64,000 bases of DNA from CALEMW01 sp964343835 (GTDB lineage: Bacteria; Krumholzibacteriota; Krumholzibacteriia; LZORAL124-64-63). This document shows, one piece after another, positions 42,002-52,261 of the stretch (position 1 is the first letter of the stretch; every line of letters starts with the position of its first letter). Below the pieces are notes generated by a model. That model made no database searches. It was not told where the DNA came from and saw only the letters and a list, made by a program, of their open reading frames with translations. Location: assembly GCA_964343835.1 (NCBI GenBank), contig CAYFKR010000009.1, positions 62,001-126,000 of the forward strand, read 5' to 3'. Made by a program: the position numbers and the translations under genes.

Positions 42002-44458
42002 TCAGGCCCGGATGGTGACACCCAGATCGCCTTCGAGGCGGGTCCGGATGGCCTCCACGGCCTTGTCGACTGCCTTCCCTTTGAGGTTACCCTTGGCCGA
42101 CTGGAACTTCAAGCGAATTCCCAGGGCCGCACGTCCCTCACCGAGGCTCTCGCCCCGGAAGTGGTCGAACAGGCCGCACTCGGCCAGGAGGGGGCCTCCA
42201 GCCTCCTCGATGCAGGAGCGGACGGCCTCGTAGGTCACCGAATCGGGGACCACCAGGGACAGGTCCCGCTTGGCGGCCGGGAACCGGGGGAACGACTGGT
42301 AGCGGATCCCCGCTCCCGTGGCAGACAACCGGGCCAGATCCACGCTCAGGACGGCCACCTCGACATCCACGTCGAAGGCCCGCAGGACCGCCGGGGCGAG
42401 CACGCCCGCCGACCCGACCACGGCGCCGTCGCCGTCGACGACGCTCCAGGACAGGCCGGAACGGTGGAAGGGCTCGGGGGAACCGGGCACGAGGTCCAGG
42501 CCCAGGGTCAGCCGCTCCTCGAGCTGGGCGAGCAGGCCGCGGATCTCCATCAGCGACGCCGGCATGTCCCCGTAGGCCTTGTCAGACCGGCCGATGACCG
42601 CCGCCGTGAACTCGAACGGCTCTTCCGGCAGCAGCGTCTCGTCGTCGTGGCGGATGTCGGTTCGCTTCTCCCCCTCGGGCAGGAACGACTTGCCGGCCTG
42701 GAGGAGGCGGAAGGGGACACCGCAGTCGGCGTTCAGGTTGTGGCGGACCGCATGGAGGAGCGCCGGCAGCGACGTCGTGCGCAGCAGGGTCTCGCCGCCG
42801 TGGTGCGGGTTGTCGATGGCAAGCATCGACGCCCGGGTGTCGTCATCGGCGAGGCCGAGCTTGCCGAGATCGGCGCGGTCCATGAACGACGAGGTCACGA
42901 TCTCATGGTAGCCCACCGCCGCCAGGTGCTTCCGCAGGCCTGCGAGGCGGTCGTCCTCGGGGCTGGCCGACACGGTCGTCCGGGCCCGGAAGCCTTCCGT
43001 CGAGCCGATCTGCTCGAACCCGTAGATGCGGGCCACCTCCTCGATCAGGTCCACCTCCTGGGAGATGTCGCGCCGGAACGAGGGAACCGTCACCATGAGG
43101 CGGCCGGCGCGGCTGTCGCGGTCGCTGGCCTGGCCGAGAGGCTGGCACTTCAGGCCCAGGGCCTGCAGGTGGGTCACGATCTCGGTGGCTGTCAGGTCGG
43201 TCCCCAGCAGCCGGTTGACCTGCTCCACGCGGAGGGTCACCGACGCGGGCTCGCCGCGGTCGGGATCCTTGCGGTCCACGATGGCCGTGGAGATGTGTGC
43301 ACCGGCGTGCTGGCTCAGCAGGTACAGGGCGCGCTTCGCCCCGAGGTCCACGGCGTCCCAGTCGGCACCCCGCTCGAAGCGGTAGGACGAGTCGCTGATG
43401 AGCTGCAGACGACGCGACGTGCGACGCACCAGGAGCGGCTTGAAGAAGGCGCTCTCGAGCAGCACGTCGGTGGTGGCGTCGCTCACCTCGGACCGGGCGC
43501 CGCCCATGACGCCGGCCAGGGCCACCGGCCCGCCGGCGTCGGCGATGACCAGGTCGTCGGTCACGAGCTCGCGGACCTGGTCGTCCAGGGTCTCGACGGT
43601 CTCCCCCGCCTCGGCGCGGCGCACGTGGATCTTCGCGCCGCCGAGCTGGTTGCGGTCGAAGGCGTGGAGGGGCTGCCCCAGCTCCATCAGCACGTAGTTG
43701 GTGATGTCCACCACGTTGTTGATGGGCCGGATGCCCACGGCCCGCAGCCGGTCCTGCATCCAGCGCGGCGCCTGCCCTACCTTCACGTCGCGGGCGACGT
43801 GGGCGGTGTAGCGCGGGCAGTCCTCGAAGTCGACGATCTCCACGGAGATCTCCGGACGCTCGCCGCCGGTCTTGGGAGGCGTCCACACCACCGGCGCGTC
43901 GAGCAGGCACCCCTCCAGGGCCGCCACCTCGCGGGCCACGCCGTAGTGGCTCAGCCAGTCGGGGCGATTGGGAGTGACCTCGACATCCAGCACGGTGTCG
44001 GTGTAGCCGTACAGCTCGTCCGCGGACGTGCCGGGGGGCAGGTCCGTGTCCAGCTCCATGATGCCCTCGGAGTCGGCGCTGAGCTCCAGCTCGGCAGCCG
44101 AGCAGATCATGCCGAAGGACTCCATCCCACGGATCTTGCTCTTCTTGATCTTGAAGTTGCCGGGCAGCACCGAGCCCACCCGCGCCAGCAGGACCTTCAG
44201 CCCCGCCCGCACGTTGGGAGCGCCGCACACGACCTGGTGCGTCTCCTCGCCGTCGAAGACGGTCGTGAGGCTCAGCTTGTCGGCATCGGGGTGCCGCTCG
44301 CAGGTGCGCACCTCGGCGATCACCACGCCGGGGAACGTGACCTCGACGGGTTCGATCCCCTCCACGTTCAGCCCCGCCAGCGTGAGCCGGTCGGCCAGTT
44401 CCTCGGGCGTACCCTGCCAGGTGACGTAGTCGGAGAGCCAGTTCAGACTGATCTTCAT
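42002..44458 (-). CDS. pheT: Phenylalanine--tRNA ligase beta subunit
   Basis: Large subunit of the alpha2beta2 synthetase, 818 residues. The N-terminal tRNA-binding (EMAP-like) domain has VRTCERHPDADKLSLTTV and VVCGAPNVRAGLKV. The B3/B4 editing domain, B5 domain and a C-terminal ferredoxin-like anticodon-binding domain (FPRFPAAKRDLSLVV) follow. The ATG overlaps the pheS stop (ATGA). Confidence 0.97.
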   Translation of the reverse strand: MKISLNWLSDYVTWQGTPEELADRLTLAGLNVEGIEPVEVTFPGVVIAEVRTCERHPDADKLSLTTVFDGEETHQVVCGAPNVRAGLKVLLARVGSVLPGNFKIKKSKIRGMESFGMICSAAELELSADSEGIMELDTDLPPGTSADELYGYTDTVLDVEVTPNRPDWLSHYGVAREVAALEGCLLDAPVVWTPPKTGGERPEISVEIVDFEDCPRYTAHVARDVKVGQAPRWMQDRLRAVGIRPINNVVDITNYVLMELGQPLHAFDRNQLGGAKIHVRRAEAGETVETLDDQVRELVTDDLVIADAGGPVALAGVMGGARSEVSDATTDVLLESAFFKPLLVRRTSRRLQLISDSSYRFERGADWDAVDLGAKRALYLLSQHAGAHISTAIVDRKDPDRGEPASVTLRVEQVNRLLGTDLTATEIVTHLQALGLKCQPLGQASDRDSRAGRLMVTVPSFRRDISQEVDLIEEVARIYGFEQIGSTEGFRARTTVSASPEDDRLAGLRKHLAAVGYHEIVTSSFMDRADLGKLGLADDDTRASMLAIDNPHHGGETLLRTTSLPALLHAVRHNLNADCGVPFRLLQAGKSFLPEGEKRTDIRHDDETLLPEEPFEFTAAVIGRSDKAYGDMPASLMEIRGLLAQLEERLTLGLDLVPGSPEPFHRSGLSWSVVDGDGAVVGSAGVLAPAVLRAFDVDVEVAVLSVDLARLSATGAGIRYQSFPRFPAAKRDLSLVVPDSVTYEAVRSCIEEAGGPLLAECGLFDHFRGESLGEGRAALGIRLKFQSAKGNLKGKAVDKAVEAIRTRLEGDLGVTIRA

Positions 44459-45486
44459 CGCACACCCCTGAACTGCTGGAGGAAACGCAGGTCGTTCTCG
44501 TAGAGCAGACGGATGTCGTCGATGCCGTAGCGCAGCATGGCGATGCGGTCGATGCCCAGGCCGAAGGCGAAGCCCGTGTACTCGTCGGGATCGTAGCCCG
44601 CCGCAGCGAACACGTTGGGGTGCACCATGCCGGCGCCCATGATCTCGATCCAGCCGGTCTTGCCGCAGATGCCGCAGCCGTCGCCCCCGCAGCCGAAGCA
44701 CTGCATGTCCACCTCCACCGAAGGTTCGGTGAAGGGGAAGTAGTGGGGACGGAAACGGATCTCGGTGTCGGAACCGTAGAGCGTGCCGATGAACCGCTCG
44801 ACGGTGGCCCGCAGGTCGGCCAGGCTCACGTCCCGGTCCACGTAGAGCCCCTCGATCTGGAAGAACTCGGCGGCGTGGGAGGCATCGACGGCCTCGTTGC
44901 GGTACACGCGTCCGGGGATGACGACGGCCAGCGGCGGCGACGTGCGTTCCATGACCCGCACCTGCACCGGCGAGGTCTGGGTGCGCAGCAGGCGCTTGTC
45001 GTCGATGTAGAACGTGTCCTGGATGTCCCGCGCGGGGTGGTCGTCCGGGAAGTTCAGGGCCGTGAAGTTGTAGTAGTCCAGCTCCACGTCCGGCCCCGAG
45101 GCCCGGCTGAAGCCGAGCCCCTCGAAGATCCCGCAGATCTCCTCCACGATGGCGGGCAGGGGGTGCAACCCGCCCGTGGGCGCCAGGGGCACGCCGGGCA
45201 GCGTCAGGTCCACGCCTTCCACGCCGGCGGCGTCGCTGGCGGCCTGGAGGCCGGCCTTGCGTTCGTCCAGCACGGCCTCGAGCTCGCCCTTGAGGCGGTT
45301 GAGGCCGGCGCCGGCCGCGGGCTTCTCCTCCGGCGGCAGGTCCTTCAGGCCCCGCAGCTGGAGCGTCAGCAGCCCCTTGCGACCGAAGAGCTCGACGCGG
45401 ACGCGCTCGAGCTCTTCGAGGGTGGCGGCGGCGGCGATGCGCTCGCGTCCGTCCGCATTCAATCGATCCAGGTCGATGCCCGGCAT
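44455..45486 (-). CDS. pheS: Phenylalanine--tRNA ligase alpha subunit
   Basis: Catalytic class II subunit, 343 residues. Motif 2 is in VIPGRVYRNEAVDASHAAEF and motif 3 in FAFGLGIDRIAMLRYGI. A four-cysteine knuckle (MQCFGCGGDGCGICGKTGW) precedes the EIMGAGMVHP block, as in many bacterial PheS. The start is ATG 45486 with GGGAGG upstream. It is part of the infC-rpmI-rplT-pheS-pheT run. Confidence 0.97.
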   Translation of the reverse strand: MPGIDLDRLNADGRERIAAAATLEELERVRVELFGRKGLLTLQLRGLKDLPPEEKPAAGAGLNRLKGELEAVLDERKAGLQAASDAAGVEGVDLTLPGVPLAPTGGLHPLPAIVEEICGIFEGLGFSRASGPDVELDYYNFTALNFPDDHPARDIQDTFYIDDKRLLRTQTSPVQVRVMERTSPPLAVVIPGRVYRNEAVDASHAAEFFQIEGLYVDRDVSLADLRATVERFIGTLYGSDTEIRFRPHYFPFTEPSVEVDMQCFGCGGDGCGICGKTGWIEIMGAGMVHPNVFAAAGYDPDEYTGFAFGLGIDRIAMLRYGIDDIRLLYENDLRFLQQFRGVR

Positions 45487-45515
45487 GGGATCCTCCCGTT
45501 CCGTGTCCCGCTTTC

Positions 45516-45869
45516 CTAGAGGGCGGCCTTGGCGGCTTCGGCCAGCTTGCCGAAAGCGTCGAGGTCGCGCACGGCGAGGTCGGCCAGCATCTTGCGATCG
45601 ATGTCGATCTCGGCCTTCTTCAGCCCGTTGATGAGCGTGCTGTAGCTCATGTCGTTCAGGCGGGCGGCCGCGTTGATGCGGATGATCCAAAGCCGGCGGA
45701 AGTCGCGCTTCCGGCGCTTGCGATCCTTGTAGGCGTGAACGCCGGCGCGCTCCACCTGCTCGCGGGCCATGCGGAACTGGGATCCGCGACCGGCCACGTA
45801 GCCACGGGCCTGCTTCATCACCTTGTTGCGCTTCTGGCGAGCCGCAACGTTGTTCAATGCTCTCGGCAT
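45516..45869 (-). CDS. rplT: 50S ribosomal protein L20
   Basis: A 117-residue 23S-binding protein needed for 50S assembly. The family signature is visible in the basic N-terminus (ARQKRNKVMKQARGYVAGRG), KDRKRRKRDFRRLWIIRINAA and MSYSTLINGLKKAEIDIDRK. In several bacteria L20 represses its own operon through the infC or rpmI leader. Confidence 0.97.
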   Translation of the reverse strand: MPRALNNVAARQKRNKVMKQARGYVAGRGSQFRMAREQVERAGVHAYKDRKRRKRDFRRLWIIRINAAARLNDMSYSTLINGLKKAEIDIDRKMLADLAVRDLDAFGKLAEAAKAAL

Positions 45870-45913
45870 GTCGGTGCCTCCTGCTCAGGGGAATCGGTTC
45901 GTCGTCGGGGCGT

Positions 45914-46117
45914 CTACTTCCCGCCGAGCATCTTGTTCACGCGGGCTTCGTCGGACGACGCGACCATGTCCGACTTCCGCAGGTTGCGCAGGCGCTTCGG
46001 GCTCTTCCTGGTGAACAGGTGGCCGTGGTAGGCCTGGTTGCGCTTCACGCGCCCGGAGCCGGTGCGCTTGAAACGCTTGGCCGCCGCGCGGTTGGTCTTC
46101 ATCTTGGGGCCCTTCAT
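45914..46117 (-). CDS. rpmI: 50S ribosomal protein L35
   Basis: A 67-residue basic protein. The start MKGPKMKTNRAAAKRFKRTG fits the family (usual start MPKMKTN). The start ATG 46117 has an AGGAAG site upstream; a second ATG at 46102 is inside the conserved block. It lies between infC and rplT. Confidence 0.96.
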   Translation of the reverse strand: MKGPKMKTNRAAAKRFKRTGSGRVKRNQAYHGHLFTRKSPKRLRNLRKSDMVASSDEARVNKMLGGK

Positions 46118-46208
46118 CTCCGTCTTCCTTTCCCGGACAGGGATCCGTGCCTCCGCTTTCGGTCGAGCGGCGTCCCTGAACCGTGGGTCCTGCACTTCGG
46201 TGTGCGGG

Positions 46209-46730
46209 TCAGGCTTCCTTCTTGGGTCCGAGCACCAGGGAGACGGTGCGTCCCTCCTGGGAGGGGCGGCCTTCCGGCACCCCGTGCTCCTCCAGGTCCT
46301 CCACCAGACCCTTGAGGATCTCGATCCCGAGGTCCATGTGGGACATCTCGCGTCCCCTGAACTGCATGATGACCTTGACCTTGTTGCCCTTCTGCAAGAA
46401 GGAGATGATGTGCCCCTTCTTGAACTCGTAGTCGTGGTCGTCGGTCTTGGGTCGGAACTTGATCGTCTTGATCTTGACCTGGTGCGACTTCTGCTTCGCC
46501 AGGCGGGCCTTCTTGCTCTGCTCGTACTTGAACTTGCCGTAATCCATGATCCGGCAGACGGGCGGACGAGCGGTAGGCGCCACCTCGACCAGGTCCAGAC
46601 CGCGCTCCTGGGCGAGTTCCAGGGCATCGCGCGTCTCCATCACACCCAGCTGTTCTCCCTGTTCGTCGACGACGAGGATGCGGGGAATCCGGATCATGCG
46701 ATTGACGCGGAGCTGGCGATCGTCTCTGAT
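46209..46730 (-). CDS. infC: Translation initiation factor IF-3, AUC start codon
   Basis: Prevents premature 30S-50S joining and proofreads initiator tRNA. The C-terminal IF3 signature (VKVIMQFRGREMSHMDLG) and the N-terminal VVDEQGEQLGVM block are present. The proposed start is ATC at 46728-46730. A strong AGGAGG site (46740-46745) sits 9 bases upstream, and this start gives the N-terminus RDDRQLRVNRMIRIPRI, which matches the usual IF3 VNxxIR segment. The first in-frame ATG (46695-46697) has no ribosome binding site and cuts into that segment. Rare AUU/AUC starts are typical of infC and allow IF3 autocontrol. The length is 173 residues. Confidence 0.92.
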   Translation of the reverse strand: MRDDRQLRVNRMIRIPRILVVDEQGEQLGVMETRDALELAQERGLDLVEVAPTARPPVCRIMDYGKFKYEQSKKARLAKQKSHQVKIKTIKFRPKTDDHDYEFKKGHIISFLQKGNKVKVIMQFRGREMSHMDLGIEILKGLVEDLEEHGVPEGRPSQEGRTVSLVLGPKKEA

Positions 46731-46773
46731 GGTCCCTGACCTCCTGCATGGGTTCGGGCGCCTCTCACGACAA

Positions 46774-46795
46774 AGGCGGACACAATGGTCCGCCT
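46774..46795 (-). promoter_or_regulatory. Hairpin in the infC leader
   Basis: On the minus strand AGGCGGAC, a 6-nt loop, GTCCGCCT and TTTG. It is the last of several hairpins in a leader of about 170 nt between the promoter and the AUC start (others: GCCGTC/GACGGC and GGGGC/GCCCC). It could be an attenuator; the T run is short. Confidence 0.5.
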
Positions 46796-46906
46796 CTGTT
46801 CGAAGAGCGAACCGTTCCTTCCCTGCCGGGCCGACAACGGTGAGGGGCAGCAGCCCCTGCTTGGCGCCGATTGCGATGTCGGGCCGTCCTAAGACGGCGA
46901 ACGGGA

Positions 46907-46935
46907 AATCTAACGCTTCGCGGCGATTTCGTCAA
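46907..46935 (-). promoter_or_regulatory. Promoter of the infC operon
   Basis: On the minus strand: -35 TTGACG (46930-46935), 17 bp spacer, -10 TAGATT (46907-46912). It lies in the end of thrS; the -10 overlaps the thrS stop codon. Confidence 0.68.
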
Positions 46936-48826
46936 GCATCAAGCCGGAGATCCCGTCCAGGTCCAGGACGCCGGGGTCGTCCCGGTGCCTGGCGCGGACG
47001 GCCACGGTCCCGGCCTCCTGCTCCTTGCCGCCCACCACGAGCATCAGCGGGACCTTCTGGGTCTCCGCCTCGCGGATCTTGTAGCCGATCTTCTCCTCGC
47101 GGCAGTCCGCCTCCACCCGCAGCCCCCGGGCGCGCAGGTCCTTGGCCACCTGCTCGGCGTAGGCGTGCTGGTCCTGGCTCACCGACAGCACGCGGGCCTG
47201 CACGGGGGCCAGCCACAGGGGGAAGTCGCCGGCGAAGTGCTCGGTGAGGATGCCGATGAATCGCTCCAGGGAGCCCATGATGGCCCGGTGGACCATGTAG
47301 ACGAACTTCTCATCGCCGTCCGAGTCCACGTAGGTCACGTCGAAGCGACGGGGCAGGTTGAAGTCGAACTGGACGGTGCTGGTCTGCCACTTGCGGCCGA
47401 TGGCGTCGATGAGCTTGACGTCGATCTTGGGGCCGTAGAAGACCGCCTCCCCCTCCTCGCGGGTGTAGTCGAGGCCGTGCTTCTCGATGGCGCGGACCAG
47501 GGACCGCTCCGCCATCTCCCACTCCTCGTCGGTCCCGGCGTACTTCTGGAGGTTCTCCGGGTCACGGACCGAGAGCTCCACCTTGAACTCGTCGAAGCCG
47601 AAGGTGCCGAGGATCTCCTTGATGAGATCCAGCACACCGCTGACCTCGTTCTCGAGCTGGTCAGGGGTGCAGAAGATGTGGGCATCGTCCTGGGTGAAGC
47701 CGCGCACGCGCATCAGTCCGTGCAGGGCCCCCTTGAGCTCGGCGCGGTAGACGGTGCCCAGCTCGGCGTAGCGCACCGGCAGGGTGCGGTAGCTCCGCTT
47801 CTGGCGCTTGTAGATCAGGATGTGACCCGGGCAGTTCATGGGCTTGACCACGTGCTCGCGTTCGTCCTGCTCGAAGACGTACATGTCGTCGCGGTAGAAC
47901 TCCATGTGACCCGAGGTATGCCACAGGTCGGCCTGGGAGATGTGGGGCGTGGTCACCGTCTCGTAGCCGTCGCGACGGTGGACGGCCTTCCAGTGGGAGA
48001 TGATCTCGTCGCGGATCACGTCGCCCTTGGGGTACCAGAACGACAGGCCGGCGCCGGCCTCGTCCATGATGCCGAAGAGATCCAGTTCCCGGCCCAGCTT
48101 GCGGTGGTCGCGCTTGCGGGCCTCCTCCAGCATCGCGAGGTGGGCGTCCAGGTCCTTCTTCTTGTAGAAGGCGGTGCCGTAGATGCGCTGGAGCTGCTGG
48201 TTGGCGCTGTCCCCCAGCCAGTAGGCGCCGGCCACGTTCAGCAGCTTGACGGCCTTGATGTCGGCGGTGCCCGGCACGTGGGGCCCCTCGCAGAGATCCA
48301 CGAACTCGCCCATGCGGTAGGCGGAGAGCTCCACGTCGCCCAGGTTCTCGATCTGGTGCAGCTTATAGGGCTGCTCCGAGAACATCGCGCGGCCCTCGGC
48401 GGGCGTGATGCTGGTGCGCTGGATGTCGACCTTGGTGCGGGCCAGTTCGATCATGCGCTTCTCGATGCGCTCGAGGTCGTCCTCGGTGAAGGGCTCCTCG
48501 CGGTCGAAATCGTAGTAGAAGCCGTGCTCCACCGACGGGCCGAAAGCGAACTTCGTGCCGGGGAAGAGGTCCTGGACGGCCCAGGCCAGCAGGTGCGCCG
48601 CGGAGTGGCGCAGGGTGTCGAGCCCCTCGTCGCTGTCGCGGGTGATCACGCGGAAGTCGCCGCCGGTCTCCACCGTGTCAGCGAGGGCGTAGTGGGTGTC
48701 GCCGAGGGTCACGGCCACGGCGTTGCGGCGCAGGGCCGGGCTGAGGGATTCCACGGCGTCGCCGAACGAGGCGCCGTTCTCCACGTCGAGAGCCTTGCCG
48801 TCGGGAAGGATGAGCTGGTGGGTCAT
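46910..48826 (-). CDS. thrS: Threonine--tRNA ligase
   Basis: Class II synthetase of 638 residues with TGS, editing, catalytic and anticodon domains. The editing-site motif H74-x3-H78 and the later CEGPH are present. The catalytic zinc Cys is in MNCPGH, motif 2 is around RYAELGTVYRAELKGALHGL, and motif 3 is in HRAIMGSLERFIGIL. The leader upstream (48827-48898) has only a short hairpin (CCGGCC/GGCCGG). It precedes infC in the conserved thrS-infC-rpmI-rplT order. Confidence 0.97.
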   Translation of the reverse strand: MTHQLILPDGKALDVENGASFGDAVESLSPALRRNAVAVTLGDTHYALADTVETGGDFRVITRDSDEGLDTLRHSAAHLLAWAVQDLFPGTKFAFGPSVEHGFYYDFDREEPFTEDDLERIEKRMIELARTKVDIQRTSITPAEGRAMFSEQPYKLHQIENLGDVELSAYRMGEFVDLCEGPHVPGTADIKAVKLLNVAGAYWLGDSANQQLQRIYGTAFYKKKDLDAHLAMLEEARKRDHRKLGRELDLFGIMDEAGAGLSFWYPKGDVIRDEIISHWKAVHRRDGYETVTTPHISQADLWHTSGHMEFYRDDMYVFEQDEREHVVKPMNCPGHILIYKRQKRSYRTLPVRYAELGTVYRAELKGALHGLMRVRGFTQDDAHIFCTPDQLENEVSGVLDLIKEILGTFGFDEFKVELSVRDPENLQKYAGTDEEWEMAERSLVRAIEKHGLDYTREEGEAVFYGPKIDVKLIDAIGRKWQTSTVQFDFNLPRRFDVTYVDSDGDEKFVYMVHRAIMGSLERFIGILTEHFAGDFPLWLAPVQARVLSVSQDQHAYAEQVAKDLRARGLRVEADCREEKIGYKIREAETQKVPLMLVVGGKEQEAGTVAVRARHRDDPGVLDLDGISGLMLDEIAAKR

Positions 48827-48898
48827 GGGACCGTCTCCGTCTCCGGCCTTCGGCCGGGACCGGCGCCTCTACGAACGGCGTCCGGCTGGGGGGATAGG

Positions 48899-48938
48899 AA
48901 AAAGGGATGAGGATGGAACAGACGCCACCTCATCCCTT
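48899..48938 (-). terminator. Terminator of tRNA-Val
   Basis: On the minus strand AAGGGATGAGG, a 15-nt loop, CCTCATCCCTT and a T run. It lies between tRNA-Val and thrS. Confidence 0.88.
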
Positions 48939-48948
48939 ATCGATCTCG

Positions 48949-49025
48949 TGGTGGGAGATACTGGATTCGAACCAGTGACCCCTTGCGTGTCGAGCAAGTA
49001 CTCTAACCAGCTGAGCTAATCTCCC
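48949..49025 (-). tRNA. tRNA-Val(GAC) with C33
   Basis: 77 nt with encoded CCA. On the minus strand the acceptor GGGAGAT pairs with ATCTCCC. The D arm is GCTCAGCTGGTTAGAGT. The anticodon stem CTTGC/GCAAG encloses the loop TCGACAC, giving anticodon GAC. Position 33, almost always U in elongator tRNAs, is C here. The rest matches bacterial tRNA-Val closely (T arm ACTGGTTCGAATCCAGT). Confidence 0.9.
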
Positions 49026-49040
49026 ACGTGGTGGCTCCAC

Positions 49041-49069
49041 AAATTATTCGTCGTGCGGAACCTTGTCAA
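49041..49069 (-). promoter_or_regulatory. Promoter of tRNA-Val
   Basis: On the minus strand: -35 TTGACA (49064-49069), 17 bp spacer, -10 TAATTT (49041-49046). Confidence 0.72.
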
Positions 49070-49080
49070 ATCCTTTCGGC

Positions 49081-49938
49081 CTACGCGAGGTAGTCCACCA
49101 GCCGGTCGCCTGCGACGACCTGGCGGACACGCTTGAGGGCCTGGTTGCGGATCTGACGCACGCGTTCGCGGCTCAGGTCGATGTCCTGCCCGATGGTCTC
49201 GAGGGACTGGGGCTCCTCCTCCCCCAACCCGTAGTAGCGCACCAGGATGCTGCGCTCGCGGGGCGAGAGGGTGTCCAGGGCCTCGGACATCTCCACGAGC
49301 ATCTCGTCGACGACGAGGGACTGCTCGGGGGTCAGGTCGTCGGGATCGGCCAGGGTGTCGGCGAGGGTCACGCCGTCCTCGTCGAAGACGCTCTCGTCCA
49401 GGCTGGCCAGCGGGCGGCTGGCCTGTCGGATCTGGTTCATCTTGTGGAGCGAAAGGCCGAGATCGGCGGCGACTTCCTCGTCGGACGCCTTGCGGTGATG
49501 GCGCTGCTCGATGGCCCGGGCCGCCTTCTTCATGCGCTGGGCCTGCTGCGTCCTGTTGATGGGCAGGCGCACCGTGTTGGTCTGCTCCGCGATGGCCTTC
49601 TGGATGGCCTGGCGGATCCACCACACGGCGTAGGAGATGAAGCGGAACTCCCGCCGCTCGTCGAAACGCTTGGCGGCGGTGATCAAGCCGATGTTGCCCT
49701 CGGCGATCAGGTCCATGTAGCTGAGTCCCTGGTTCAGGAAGCGCTTGGCGACGCTCACCACGAACCGGAGATTCGCGTTGACCAGATGATCGAGGGCCGC
49801 CTTGTCCCCGCCGCGGATGCGGGTGGCCAGGGCGAACTCCTCCTCGCGGGTCAGCAGGTCGTACTGACCGATCGTCTGGAGGTAATGCTGCAGACTGGGA
49901 TCCTCGCGGCGGTCACTGCTGAGTTCGATCTCGTACAC
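49081..49938 (-). CDS. RNA polymerase sigma-70 family factor (RpoD/SigA type, short form)
   Basis: Sigma factor of 285 residues with regions 1.2 to 4.2 and no region 1.1. Region 1.2 is DPSLQHYLQTIGQYDLL. Region 2 has NLRFVVSVAKRF, DLIAEGNIGLI and FISYAVWWIRQAI. Region 3 follows, and region 4 has LSPRERSILVRYYGLG and SRERVRQIRNQALKRVR. Short RpoD-like factors of this size are the primary sigma in Bacteroidota and alternative group 2 factors elsewhere. The start is GTG 49938, with GGAGG 6 bases upstream; a GTG at 49944 touches that site. It has an ideal promoter and a leader of about 140 nt. Confidence 0.92.
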   Translation of the reverse strand: MYEIELSSDRREDPSLQHYLQTIGQYDLLTREEEFALATRIRGGDKAALDHLVNANLRFVVSVAKRFLNQGLSYMDLIAEGNIGLITAAKRFDERREFRFISYAVWWIRQAIQKAIAEQTNTVRLPINRTQQAQRMKKAARAIEQRHHRKASDEEVAADLGLSLHKMNQIRQASRPLASLDESVFDEDGVTLADTLADPDDLTPEQSLVVDEMLVEMSEALDTLSPRERSILVRYYGLGEEEPQSLETIGQDIDLSRERVRQIRNQALKRVRQVVAGDRLVDYLA

Positions 49939-50087
49939 CGTCACCCTCCCGTCCGTGTCCTATGTCGATCCCCGTCCACCATTCGTGTCGCGGGGAATCG
50001 TTTCCTTACGGCCAATCAGGACTGATACTGCCCGATAACCTCGAAAGTTCCCTGTTTTCTCACTCAATAATGGTTTTCATTTTCGCT

Positions 50088-50116
50088 ATCATAGTCCCCG
50101 CACCCGATCCTGTCAA
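50088..50116 (-). promoter_or_regulatory. Strong promoter of the sigma-factor gene
   Basis: On the minus strand: -35 TTGACA (50111-50116), 17 bp spacer, -10 TATGAT (50088-50093). It sits in an AT-rich stretch; the predicted leader to the GTG is about 140 nt with no recognised riboswitch. Confidence 0.82.
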
Positions 50117-50151
50117 ATATATTTATACCTTTTTTGTCCACTTTTCCGAGC

Positions 50152-50185
50152 AAGAAGAGGCGGGCAGCTATCACGCTGCCCGCCT
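50152..50185 (-). terminator. Terminator of dnaK
   Basis: On the minus strand an 11 bp stem, AGGCGGGCAGC with GCTGCCCGCCT, a 6-nt loop and a CTTCTTG tail, 15 bp after the dnaK stop. Confidence 0.85.
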
Positions 50186-50200
50186 AGACGTTACGAACCT

Positions 50201-52105
<1,905 letters not shown>

Positions 52106-52148
52106 GGCAGATTCCTCCATTCAGGGTCGTTGTGTCGTTGGAGGTATT

Positions 52149-52163
52149 ACAAGGGGCGTGCCA
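52149..52163 (-). promoter_or_regulatory. Sigma-54 (-24/-12) promoter of dnaK
   Basis: On the minus strand CTGGCACGCCCCTTGTA contains TGGCAC (52158-52163), a 5 bp spacer and TTGT (52149-52152). The sigma-54 consensus is TGGCAC-N5-TTGC, so only one base differs. The expected RNA start is about 35 nt before the dnaK ATG. A weaker sigma-70 candidate (TTGGTA, 18 bp, GATTAT) is upstream. Confidence 0.72.
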
Positions 52164-52243
52164 GAAACGAATCTGAGCGGAACTCATAATCGACTGCAAT
52201 AGATACAGATACCAATTACCTGATCAGCCCCGCCCCGAGAGCG

Positions 52244-52261
52244 ACTGCCACGAACTGCCAC
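52244..52261. promoter_or_regulatory. Helically phased direct repeat upstream of dnaK
   Basis: ACTGCCAC occurs at 52244-52251 and at 52254-52261, a 10 bp period. It lies about 80 bp upstream of the dnaK -24 element, the usual distance for a sigma-54 activator binding site. A role as an upstream activator sequence is inference. Confidence 0.45.
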
